Positions 14,458 through 21,734 of a stretch of DNA of 25,621 nt are shown in pieces. Origin of the DNA: CALJFL01 sp964590005. Its GTDB lineage: Bacteria > Pseudomonadota > Gammaproteobacteria > Pseudomonadales > Halieaceae. Made by a program: the position numbers and the translations under genes. The DNA is taken from positions 1 to 25,621 of the forward strand of contig CAZPVJ010000001.1 of NCBI GenBank assembly GCA_964590005.1. The letters run 5' to 3'. Under the pieces are notes generated by a model. The model made no database searches. It had not been told where the DNA came from and worked only from the letters and a program-made list of their open reading frames with translations. Numbering within the stretch: position 1 is the first letter of the stretch; every line of letters starts with the position of its first letter.

Positions 14458-15433
14458 CTCGCAGCTTCCACCAGGTTCGCCAGGCGCCCCAGCTGTGGTA
14501 TAGCCAGTACAAGAGGAAGATCAGGGCGATAGGTAGCCAGTGAAAGCTTTGTCGCGGGCGGAAGCTGACAGTCTCGTAGAGTTCGGGCTCCAGTTCAGCG
14601 ATGGTATCCGCCGCCTCGGCAAGCTGCACCCGGTCCAGGGCCTGGAAGTCCTTGCCGCCTGTTACCTCGGAGACGCGCTGGATCGTCTTCAGGTCAAGCG
14701 CCTCTTCGCCCACGGCCTCCGGGTCGCCGATGGCGATGGTATAAATACGGATGTCATGGGTTGCAGCCACTTTGGCGGCGTCGATGGGCGGAACCGTGCT
14801 GCCGGTATCGTTGCCGTCGGTCAGAATGATCAGAACCCGGTTGTCGGAATCCCCTTCCAGAAACAGCTTGATCGCCAGCCCTATGGCATCGCCAAATACC
14901 GTGGACTGCCCGGCCATGCCGATCTCGGTCTCCCGCAGTAGTTGCCCCCATACCGCATGATCGTCGGTGAAAGGTGTCTGCAGATAGGCGGCGCTGCCAA
15001 ACACTATAAGGCCCAGCCGGTCTGACGCATGCTGCTCTCCGGCATTTGCCAGTACATATTTGACCGCTTCCAGCCGGTCCACCTCGGTGCCATCGGGCAG
15101 TGTAAAATCCCGTGCTTCCATGGATCCAGACAGGTCCACCGCGACCATCAGGTCACGGCCTGACTTCTGCTGCTCCACGGGAGCGCCGACCCAGGTTGGC
15201 TTGGCGGCGGCGACGACCAGGCAAAGCCACATAAAGCCCACCAGGAAACGCTGGCTGCGGTCGCGTTGGACGATCATCGCGCCGGTTTCTGGTCGTTCCT
15301 CGCTGAGTTCCACCAGGGTCGAGAAAAAGGGTACTTTCACGGAATCTCGGCTCTGCTTGTAGGCGGGTATCAGGCGCATGACCAGCGGTAAGACCAGCAG
15401 AACCAGCAGCCAGGGATGTGTCAGCTCAAGCAC
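14441..15433 (-). CDS. BatA-type von Willebrand A membrane protein
   Basis: This 330-residue protein has N-terminal membrane segments (about 8-22 and 62-78), a von Willebrand A domain with intact MIDAS DxSxS (Asp100, Ser102, Ser104), the supporting LIVFGSAAYLQTPFT and IILTDGNDTGS, and a C-terminal membrane helix (about 300-315, LPIALIFLLYWLY). Such proteins work with MoxR ATPases in envelope assembly or stress tolerance, though the client is not known. The start is GTG at 15433, overlapping the DUF4381 gene by eight bases. The two vWA genes next to each other fit the standard Bat order. Confidence 0.9.
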   Translation of the reverse strand: MLELTHPWLLVLLVLPLVMRLIPAYKQSRDSVKVPFFSTLVELSEERPETGAMIVQRDRSQRFLVGFMWLCLVVAAAKPTWVGAPVEQQKSGRDLMVAVDLSGSMEARDFTLPDGTEVDRLEAVKYVLANAGEQHASDRLGLIVFGSAAYLQTPFTDDHAVWGQLLRETEIGMAGQSTVFGDAIGLAIKLFLEGDSDNRVLIILTDGNDTGSTVPPIDAAKVAATHDIRIYTIAIGDPEAVGEEALDLKTIQRVSEVTGGKDFQALDRVQLAEAADTIAELEPELYETVSFRPRQSFHWLPIALIFLLYWLYHSWGAWRTWWKLRDAHAD

Positions 15434-15929
15434 CTTGGGTTGCCTCGTGGTGACACCGTATCCACTGCGCGGAGGCTTTCAGTAGTTCATTGCGCAGGCC
15501 TGTCTCTATTGGGATTGGCCGATAGCTACCTTCCGCCAGCAGCTTACTGAGTTCTGGGCTGAAAGGCGCGGGTTCGCAGTGCTCATTGAGAAACCGGGGC
15601 CAGGGCTCACCGTTCAGCCTGGCCGTCGCCGGTCGACCGTAGGCAGTGACCGCTGTAATTTTGAGTAGCTCGTTGACATCCGCCAGCCAGTGTTCGGTTG
15701 AAGGCAGCTGCGACAGGCGCTGCAGGGCCTCCTTGCGGTAACGGTTTTGGTACCAGTGCTCTAACCGTCGCCAGGTCCAGCGACCCGCGTACCAGGCCAC
15801 GATGGCCGCGACAATCAACCAACCGGGTGTCTGGGGTAACCAGCTGATCCCTGATGGCGCGACGACCTCTACAAAGTCTCCCAGGGCGTAATTGCCGAAA
15901 GCGTCGGGCAAGGGAGGTGCGCTGATCAC
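15426..15929 (-). CDS. DUF4381 family membrane protein
   Basis: This 167-residue protein has a short periplasmic N-terminus (PDAFGNYALGDFVEVVAPSGISWLPQTPGW), one membrane helix (about 37-50) and a basic cytoplasmic C-terminal domain (RYRKEALQRL..., W.RFLNEH). It matches the DUF4381 proteins found between DUF58 and BatA in gammaproteobacterial MoxR operons. The start GTG overlaps the DUF58 stop as GTGA (15929-15926). Function is unknown beyond the operon association. Confidence 0.88.
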   Translation of the reverse strand: MISAPPLPDAFGNYALGDFVEVVAPSGISWLPQTPGWLIVAAIVAWYAGRWTWRRLEHWYQNRYRKEALQRLSQLPSTEHWLADVNELLKITAVTAYGRPATARLNGEPWPRFLNEHCEPAPFSPELSKLLAEGSYRPIPIETGLRNELLKASAQWIRCHHEATQGA

Positions 15930-16858
15930 CTGCCTTGCCCGCCCAGTTTCCGGCGCAACTGTTCCACCACCGGTGTTACCGTCTCGACGGGTAAAATCGG
16001 TATGCCATGGCGGGTCAGGTCGGCTCGCACCCGGGCAAAGGAGCTGTCAAATCGTGCCTCGAACTTCTCGCCCAGGCCGTGTCGTTCCGGATCAACTTCC
16101 AACTGGTACCGGCCATCACTGACCACCAGCTTTTCCGCATTGCTGATATTACGTTCCAGCGGGTCATAGATCATGGCGCAAACGATATCATTGTGCTCGC
16201 TGATACGCCGGATGGTAGAGAGTGCCTGCTCATCCCAGCCAAAAAAATCGGAGACCAGCACAATCAGGTAGTCATGCCCGACACTCCGCTCCAGTTGGGC
16301 GAGAGCAGTGGCCAATGCCGCGGGGTTACTCGTATGGTCAGAGGCGGCTGTCAGGTCGTTATTCATTGCTACCAGTTGGCCCAGCCACGCCATCAATTGC
16401 CGTGGGTTGCGGCTCGGCTTGATTTCGACGATGTCATCATCGTTGAACAGGATGCAACCGACACGATCCCCGACATCCAGAATCCGCCACGCGGTCAGTG
16501 CGGCGACTTCACTGGCTATCACCGACTTCATTTTCTTCTGGCTACCGAAGAACATGGGCAGTCGCTGGTCGGTTACCACGAACACAGGGCGATCGCGCTC
16601 TTCTGTGTATACCCTGACATGAGGCTTGCCCGTGCGATTGGTCACACGCCAGTCCATGGTGCGAATATCATCACCGGGTCGGTAGTGGCGCAATTCGTCA
16701 AAATCCAGACCGCGTCCACGCAGCCTCGACCGCTTGCGTCCGGCTAGCAGTGAGCGCAGCGGTTGCTTGGGTAGGTAACTGAAACCACGCGCACTGTGCC
16801 TGAGTCGCACAAGGGCTTTCAGGTTGGTATAAATGTCGTCGGCTTGCGCGTCCTTCAT
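15926..16858 (-). CDS. DUF58 domain protein of the MoxR operon
   Basis: This 310-residue cytoplasmic protein has the DUF58 signature GRGLDFDELRHYRPGDDIRT followed by DWRVTNRTGKPHVRVYTEE, and a degenerate von Willebrand-like core (PVFVVTDQRLPMFFGS, IVLVSDFFGWD). DUF58 proteins are the standard partner of MoxR ATPases. ATG at 16858 is chosen, seven bases after the moxR stop; a TTG at 16879 in the same frame would overlap moxR by 14 bases and is possible. The gene is in the middle of a tightly packed operon. Confidence 0.9.
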   Translation of the reverse strand: MKDAQADDIYTNLKALVRLRHSARGFSYLPKQPLRSLLAGRKRSRLRGRGLDFDELRHYRPGDDIRTMDWRVTNRTGKPHVRVYTEERDRPVFVVTDQRLPMFFGSQKKMKSVIASEVAALTAWRILDVGDRVGCILFNDDDIVEIKPSRNPRQLMAWLGQLVAMNNDLTAASDHTSNPAALATALAQLERSVGHDYLIVLVSDFFGWDEQALSTIRRISEHNDIVCAMIYDPLERNISNAEKLVVSDGRYQLEVDPERHGLGEKFEARFDSSFARVRADLTRHGIPILPVETVTPVVEQLRRKLGGQGR

Positions 16859-16865
16859 TGTCGGC

Positions 16866-17834
16866 TCAGGCGACAGCAACCAGTGTCAGTAACTCGTCGA
16901 TGACCCTGTCGGGGGTGATGTTGTCGGCGATCGCGTCGTAGCTGAGAATCATGCGATGGCGGAGCACCGAGTGAATCACGGAGGTGACATCTTCGGGAAG
17001 GACATGATCGCGACCCGCCAGCCAGGCACTGGCTCGGCTGCTCCGGTGCAGGGCGATACTGGCTCTGGGACTTGAACCGGTGTCGATCCAACCAGCCAGC
17101 GACGCAGAATAGCTCTCTGGCTGTCGCGTGGCCATCACCAGGTCGACGATATACTGTTCTACCGGCGCAGAGACTTTCATCGCCTGGATGATTTCCCTGG
17201 CGGCAAAAATATGGTCCTGAGAAATGGAGCTTAGCTCGTCATTGTCGTTCCCTTCCTCAGCCTGCAGCAGCCTCACAATGCTCAGTTCGGCGTCTGTCTG
17301 CGGGTAGTCGACGGTAATTTTCATCAGGAATCGGTCCATCTGTGCTTCTGGCAGAGGGTAGGTGCCTTCCTGTTCGATGGGGTTTTGGGTAGCGAGCACC
17401 ATGAATAGTGGGGGCAGTGGGTAGGTCTTTCCGGCAACGGTAACCTGCCTTTCCTCCATGGCTTCCAGCAGGGCCGACTGGACTTTTGCTGGAGCCCGGT
17501 TTATTTCGTCCGCCAGGACGAGCTCACTGAAAATTGGACCCGGCTGGAAAGTCAGCTCGGATTTGCCGTGATTGTCCTGGTAAATCTCGTTGCCCGTTAC
17601 GTCAGAAGGGAGCAAGTCGGGAGTGAACTGTATCCGTCCCAGTTTCGCTGTCAGAACCCGTGACAGGGTCTTTATGGAACGCGTTTTGGCGGTGCCCGGT
17701 AAACCTTCCAGCAATACATTGCCATTGCACAGGAGGGCCAGGGTCAGTGTGCGCACCACGTCTTCCTGGCCGATAACTGAACGCGCCATCTGTTGCATCA
17801 TGGATTGGATAGCGCTGTGATGTTGGTCCGACAA
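16866..17834 (-). CDS. MoxR-family AAA+ ATPase
   Basis: This 322-residue AAA+ chaperone-like ATPase is the first gene of the Bat operon. Walker A is GLPGTAKT (44-51), Walker B LVLADE (105-110), and the MoxR hallmarks EGTYPLPEAQMDRFLMK and ATQNPIEQEGT are present, with the lid domain at the C-terminus (ASIALHRSSRASAWLAGRDHVLPEDV). MoxR proteins are thought to remodel or insert metal into complexes together with vWA proteins; the client here is unknown. The start is TTG at 17834, backed by GGGAG seven bases upstream (17842-17846). It is divergent from the transglycosylase gene. Confidence 0.93.
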   Translation of the reverse strand: MSDQHHSAIQSMMQQMARSVIGQEDVVRTLTLALLCNGNVLLEGLPGTAKTRSIKTLSRVLTAKLGRIQFTPDLLPSDVTGNEIYQDNHGKSELTFQPGPIFSELVLADEINRAPAKVQSALLEAMEERQVTVAGKTYPLPPLFMVLATQNPIEQEGTYPLPEAQMDRFLMKITVDYPQTDAELSIVRLLQAEEGNDNDELSSISQDHIFAAREIIQAMKVSAPVEQYIVDLVMATRQPESYSASLAGWIDTGSSPRASIALHRSSRASAWLAGRDHVLPEDVTSVIHSVLRHRMILSYDAIADNITPDRVIDELLTLVAVA

Positions 17835-17841
17835 GATTGGT

Positions 17842-17846
17842 CTCCC
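17842..17846 (-). promoter_or_regulatory. Ribosome binding site for the TTG start of the MoxR gene
   Basis: GGGAG on the minus strand, seven bases before TTG at 17834. It supports TTG as the true start; the first in-frame ATG would remove the conserved N-terminal helix. Confidence 0.5.
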
Positions 17847-17891
17847 GAATTATCTGTGGTCTGGGCTGCCGCTGGTAGATTAGCCGTGGTA

Positions 17892-17920
17892 AGTATAGTC
17901 GTCTGCCGTTGGACTGACAC
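17892..17920 (-). promoter_or_regulatory. Probable sigma-70 promoter of the MoxR/Bat operon
   Basis: On the minus strand GTGTCA (17920-17915, four of six) and TATACT (17897-17892, five of six) are separated by exactly 17 bases. Transcription would start near 17885, giving a leader of about 50 bases to the TTG start. Confidence 0.4.
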
Positions 17921-17922
17921 AG

Positions 17923-17951
17923 TTTTCACCGGCCGGTTACCGCGTTATATT
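17923..17951 (+). promoter_or_regulatory. Probable sigma-70 promoter of the MltF-like gene
   Basis: TTTTCA (17923-17928, four of six) and TATATT (17946-17951, five of six) are separated by exactly 17 bases, with transcription expected near 17958. Its -35 box lies two bases from the -35 box of the opposing moxR promoter. Confidence 0.4.
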
Positions 17952-17984
17952 CCATACCATAACGACAAAGTAAGAGTTTGGGAC

Positions 17985-19448
17985 GTGAACGTATTTTCTC
18001 GGATAAGGGCGCCGGAGCCTGTCCGGATGCTTTTCTTGTGCTGCCTGTTCCTGGCATGGCCCTCAACCGCATTTGAGCCTGCGGATGAATTGATGGAATC
18101 GTGGCACGGAGATCTCGCGGGTATCAGGGAGCGCGGTGTGCTGAGAGCCCTGGTGGTACCCAGTCGTACCGGTTACTTTTTCGACGGGCTGGAGCCCCGT
18201 GGGCTGTCGCACGATTCACTCGTACAATTCGAACAGTTTCTTAATCGCTATTTTAACACCGGCACGCTCAAGCTGGACGTGGTGTTCATCCCGGTAAATC
18301 GCGACCAGGTCATTCCCGCCCTCGAAAATGGCATAGGTGATCTGGCCGTGACCAATATGACTATCACACGCGATCGCCAGCATCATGTCGATTTCTCCGA
18401 CCCGGTGCTGACGAATGTGAAGGAGCTGCTGGTAACCCACAAAAGCGTCGGTGAGCTGGACACGCTGAGCGGGCAACGCATTCATATTCGAGCCAGCAGT
18501 AGCTATTTCCCCAGCCTGATGCGTGCTAACAACGCATTATTGATGTCGGGCGTAAAACCCGCCGACTACGTGATCGTTGACGAGTTCCTCGAAGATGAGG
18601 ACTTGCTCGAAATGGTTAATGCCGGCCTGATCCCCGCTGTTATTGTTGACTCTCACAAGGGGTACTTCTGGCAGAAAATCTTCAAGGATATCCGGGTGCA
18701 GGATCAGGTGTCGGTGCGCGAAGGCGCATCGATTGGCTGGGCGATGCGCAAAAACACACCGGAGCTGAAAAAGATCGTCAACCGGTATCTGAAGGGACAT
18801 CGCAAAGGCACCATGTTTGGCAATATCATCTTTGAGCGCTATCTCGAAGACACCGAGTACGTAAAGAATGCCCTGGAGAGCGAGGAACTCGACAAGCTGC
18901 AAGCCGTGGAGGGTTATTTCAAGGAGTACGCCGACCGCTACGATTTTGACTGGCTGATGTTGCTGGCCCTGGCTTACCAGGAATCGCGTCTCGAGCCGCG
19001 GGCGCGAAGCTCCTCCGGTGCGGTTGGCATCATGCAGATCAAACCTTCCACTGCCCGGGATAAGAACGTTGCGATTCGGGATATAAGCACTGTCGAAAAC
19101 AATATCCACGCGGGCGTCAAATATTTGCGATTCATACGCGATTACTATTTTGGCGATGCCAATATGGACGAGCTCAACAAGGCTCTGTTTACCTTCGCGT
19201 CCTATAACGCGGGGCCCAACCGTGTGGTGAAACTGCGGGCCGAGGCAAAACGCCGTGGACTCGATGAAAATGTCTGGTTTGATAATGTAGAGAAAGTGGC
19301 CGCGCAGCGAGTAGGGCGAGAACCGGTGCACTACGTGGGCAGTATTCTCAAATACTGGGTTGCCTATAAGCTGGCGCTGGAGAACACTACCATTACGCCC
19401 CAGTCCTGGGAGCTGGCGGGTTTGAACAGTATGCCGGACGCCGGTTAG
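17985..19448 (+). CDS. MltF-like membrane-bound lytic murein transglycosylase
   Basis: This periplasmic enzyme joins a solute-binding-protein-like sensor domain to an SLT lysozyme-like domain; it would cleave peptidoglycan glycan strands with 1,6-anhydro formation. With the GTG start at 17985 it has 487 residues: a signal peptide (RIRAPEPVRMLFLCCLFLAW), the SBP domain (about 45-265), and the SLT domain with catalytic Glu near 333 (LALAYQESRLEPRA), GAVGIMQIKPSTA and FASYNAGPNRV. An ATG at 18027 with GGAG upstream is an alternative start, but it lacks the basic n-region of the signal peptide. No lipobox is visible, unlike some relatives. The stop is nine bases from that of the convergent HNH gene. 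Confidence 0.88.
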   Translation: MNVFSRIRAPEPVRMLFLCCLFLAWPSTAFEPADELMESWHGDLAGIRERGVLRALVVPSRTGYFFDGLEPRGLSHDSLVQFEQFLNRYFNTGTLKLDVVFIPVNRDQVIPALENGIGDLAVTNMTITRDRQHHVDFSDPVLTNVKELLVTHKSVGELDTLSGQRIHIRASSSYFPSLMRANNALLMSGVKPADYVIVDEFLEDEDLLEMVNAGLIPAVIVDSHKGYFWQKIFKDIRVQDQVSVREGASIGWAMRKNTPELKKIVNRYLKGHRKGTMFGNIIFERYLEDTEYVKNALESEELDKLQAVEGYFKEYADRYDFDWLMLLALAYQESRLEPRARSSSGAVGIMQIKPSTARDKNVAIRDISTVENNIHAGVKYLRFIRDYYFGDANMDELNKALFTFASYNAGPNRVVKLRAEAKRRGLDENVWFDNVEKVAAQRVGREPVHYVGSILKYWVAYKLALENTTITPQSWELAGLNSMPDAG

Positions 19449-19457
19449 GCTGGCGTT

Positions 19458-20009
19458 CTAGGCGGCCCAGTCGCGCTGGGCCTTGAATTGCTTCGACAGG
19501 TAGTCCATCTGGTCAGCCAGAATCCTGTCCTTGGCGAGAAAATGCCACTCAAACGGGTTGGGCCTAAAGGGCACTGCCAGCAGGGGCATATGGGCTTCCT
19601 CCGGCGTGCGATCATCCTTCTGCCAGTTACAGCGTTTGCAAGCCGCGACCACATTCTCCCAGCGATCCGTGCCGCCACGAGACACTGGCATAACGTGATC
19701 GCGCGTCAAATCCGATCGCGATAATTTCTGGCCGCAGTAAAGGCAGCGATTGTCATCGCGACGAAACAGCGTGCGATTACACAGCGGCGGCGAGAAGCCG
19801 TTGATGATTCTTCCCTGAAGGGCAATGATGGGTTGTATGTCGATACGGGAACGAATGCCACTGAGTCTTTGTATGCCGCCCAAAATAGGGGGAAGGGGAT
19901 CCCCGATGCCATACACGACATCGCCTCGGGCGTAGGCAGTGACTGCCTCTTGCGCGCTGAGCCAACCACGAGGTTGTCCAGCAAGATCCAGTTTCAGGAT
20001 AGTTTGCAT
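19458..20009 (-). CDS. HNH endonuclease-family protein
   Basis: This 183-residue protein has a C-terminal HNH zinc-finger nuclease domain: CxxC at Cys89/Cys92, DH at 104-105 (LTRDHVMPVSRGG), Asn119 (WENVVAACKRCN) and the second CxxC at Cys124/Cys127. The first 80 residues (GQPRGWLSAQEAVTAYARGDVV) form the N-terminal extension common to chromosomal HNH proteins of gammaproteobacteria, distinct from homing endonucleases. Its biological role is not established. The ATG is preceded by GGGAG. No mobile element borders are seen around it. Confidence 0.9.
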   Translation of the reverse strand: MQTILKLDLAGQPRGWLSAQEAVTAYARGDVVYGIGDPLPPILGGIQRLSGIRSRIDIQPIIALQGRIINGFSPPLCNRTLFRRDDNRCLYCGQKLSRSDLTRDHVMPVSRGGTDRWENVVAACKRCNWQKDDRTPEEAHMPLLAVPFRPNPFEWHFLAKDRILADQMDYLSKQFKAQRDWAA

Positions 20010-20057
20010 GTTCTCCCACTCGCAGGGATAGCTAGAAACTACTGCATATTCGGTAAC

Positions 20058-20086
20058 TTAACAATCGTAAATTTCTGATAATTAAT
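20058..20086 (+). promoter_or_regulatory. Possible promoter upstream of the GT-C-like membrane protein gene
   Basis: TTAACA (20058-20063, five of six) and ATTAAT (20081-20086, four of six) with 17-base spacing lie in an AT-rich island between the HNH gene and the membrane-protein gene. The rest of the interval 20010-20234 shows no gene. Confidence 0.3.
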
Positions 20087-20234
20087 TCCCATCGCTGTTG
20101 CTGCCCGGGCCTGTTGGCTGCACAGTACAGCAGGTGCCATGAGTGGCAATTCCCCTGCCTGGCTATTGAGGATCAATGGGTCATTGGATACAACGAACGC
20201 CGCTAGCGCATTGAAGACAGATCGCAGGGAGTCG

Positions 20235-21734
20235 ATGATTTTCTGCGCCTTTCTGTATTGCTCCATAGCGGTATTATTGTTGGCCGTATGGGGAAATACT
20301 TTCCTGCCGATGCAGGACTTGCCACAGCACCTGTTCATGGCCTGGGTTGCCAATAACTATAATGACCCCGCTCTGGACTTGTCCGAGGTCTATCTTTTAC
20401 ATCAGCAGTTTGGCCCCTACAGAGCCACCTACCTGCTACAGCGATTATTCAGTCTTTTGATAGAGCCCCTGACAGCGGCGCGGATTATCGTTTCCGGCTA
20501 TGTGGTGCTCGTGGGTGTTTTGGTACTGAAGATTCGGGAGAGCTCAGATGGATCTTGCGCCTGGGTAGCCTTGTTTTTAGTGCCCGCGGCGTTACACCCC
20601 ATGTATTTTTATGGTTTTTTGAATTTTACGCTGTCGATTCCAATCCTTTTGCTGGCACTGTTGCAACTCAGGAGCACTTTTGGCGCTTGCACCGTTCCGG
20701 CACTGGTGAAACAAAGCCTGTGGGTAGTCCTGCTTTTCCTGATCCATCCTTACTCACTGCTGGTTTATTTGGTTTTGCTATTGGCCACGGCGGCCTTCCT
20801 GGTTAGGGCGAGTCAAGCGCTTGGCGTGGCGCTTTCGCTGTTGTCGCTCAGTCTAGTACTGTTTATCGGCTGGATGGGTTTCGCTCCGGGTGACGGTGCA
20901 TCCAGCGGGCTCAGCGCGCTGGTTGATGCAAGAATGGTCTGGTGGCCTGCACAGTACAACCTCGGCTTCCTGGCAATGATGTTCACCGGGATGCGTTTTC
21001 ATGGTGGTGGTGACTGGCTGGTTATGTCGATATGGCTGGCTGTTGTTCCTGTAGTGCTGTTCGGCTTTTTGTTCGCTGGTAGCCGTTACCGCGCAGGGTG
21101 GTGGCTGCCCGCCCTGGCAGCGCTGGCGTTAGCAGGCTATTTTTTACTGCCCTTTAGTGTGCAGACGGATGCCCGGTTCACATTCTTCAGTGTGAGGATG
21201 GCGCCGATATTCCTGTTTCTTTTATTGGCCGCATTGTCGGCAGTACCTCTGCATCCGGCTGCTGGAAAAGTACTTGCGGCACTGGCACTTGCGTTGACGG
21301 TTTGCTCCGCCCTGGTTCATCACCGGGTGGCTGGCGAAGTAGCCGAGATCCAGCCGTTACTGACAAAAATGAAGCCCGGGCAGGATGTATTGCCTTTGAT
21401 CAGTAGGTCGCCGTCCGCATTTCTTGACCCTGTATTCTATGCCCAGTTTCATTATCACGGCGTGTATTACTACCACCTGTTGTCAGGGGGCGGTCGAAAT
21501 CCTGATCTATTCAACAATCGCCTGATGCCCGTCGCATTCAGGCGCGGCCAGCGGCCGCCGCGGCCCCCACAGCGAGAGTTGTATCGCTGGCCCGAGTATA
21601 ACGACGGTTATCGCTACGTTATCAGCCGGGGGTTAGACCCACGTGTTGATATGCAACTCGCGAGGGGTGCGGGGGGAGCGTTATCCGCTGGCGGCTGGCG
21701 GCTTTATGACCTGCACCCACCAACTGGCCGTTAG
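20235..21734 (+). CDS. Polytopic membrane protein, GT-C glycosyltransferase-like
   Basis: About nine to eleven hydrophobic helices occupy roughly the first 380 of 499 residues, followed by a soluble C-terminal region of about 110 residues rich in Tyr, Arg and Pro. After the first helix the loop reads LPMQDLPQHLFMAW, which resembles the acidic first-loop motif (Asp near a His) of GT-C glycosyltransferases that use lipid-linked sugars. The substrate cannot be inferred. ATG at 20235 (AGGGAG upstream) places the first helix at the N-terminus; an in-frame ATG at 20139 would add 32 polar residues and is less likely. The gene ends directly against the stop of the convergent lipase-like gene. Confidence 0.8.
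   Translation: MIFCAFLYCSIAVLLLAVWGNTFLPMQDLPQHLFMAWVANNYNDPALDLSEVYLLHQQFGPYRATYLLQRLFSLLIEPLTAARIIVSGYVVLVGVLVLKIRESSDGSCAWVALFLVPAALHPMYFYGFLNFTLSIPILLLALLQLRSTFGACTVPALVKQSLWVVLLFLIHPYSLLVYLVLLLATAAFLVRASQALGVALSLLSLSLVLFIGWMGFAPGDGASSGLSALVDARMVWWPAQYNLGFLAMMFTGMRFHGGGDWLVMSIWLAVVPVVLFGFLFAGSRYRAGWWLPALAALALAGYFLLPFSVQTDARFTFFSVRMAPIFLFLLLAALSAVPLHPAAGKVLAALALALTVCSALVHHRVAGEVAEIQPLLTKMKPGQDVLPLISRSPSAFLDPVFYAQFHYHGVYYYHLLSGGGRNPDLFNNRLMPVAFRRGQRPPRPPQRELYRWPEYNDGYRYVISRGLDPRVDMQLARGAGGALSAGGWRLYDLHPPTGR

Noticed and set aside
16007..16747. 246-codon plus-strand frame inside the DUF58 gene
   Set aside because: It is an antisense shadow of a gene with clear family motifs and tight operon context.
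17793..17984. N-terminal extension of the MltF-like protein
   Set aside because: It overlaps moxR and both promoters, and would place the signal peptide about 80 residues inside the protein.
18537..19331. 264-codon minus-strand frame inside the transglycosylase gene
   Set aside because: Antisense shadow of an intact SLT-domain gene with recognisable catalytic motifs.
19458..20009. HNH gene as part of a mobile intron or phage
   Set aside because: The neighbouring genes are intact, no intron structure or integrase is seen, and the protein looks like the common chromosomal type.
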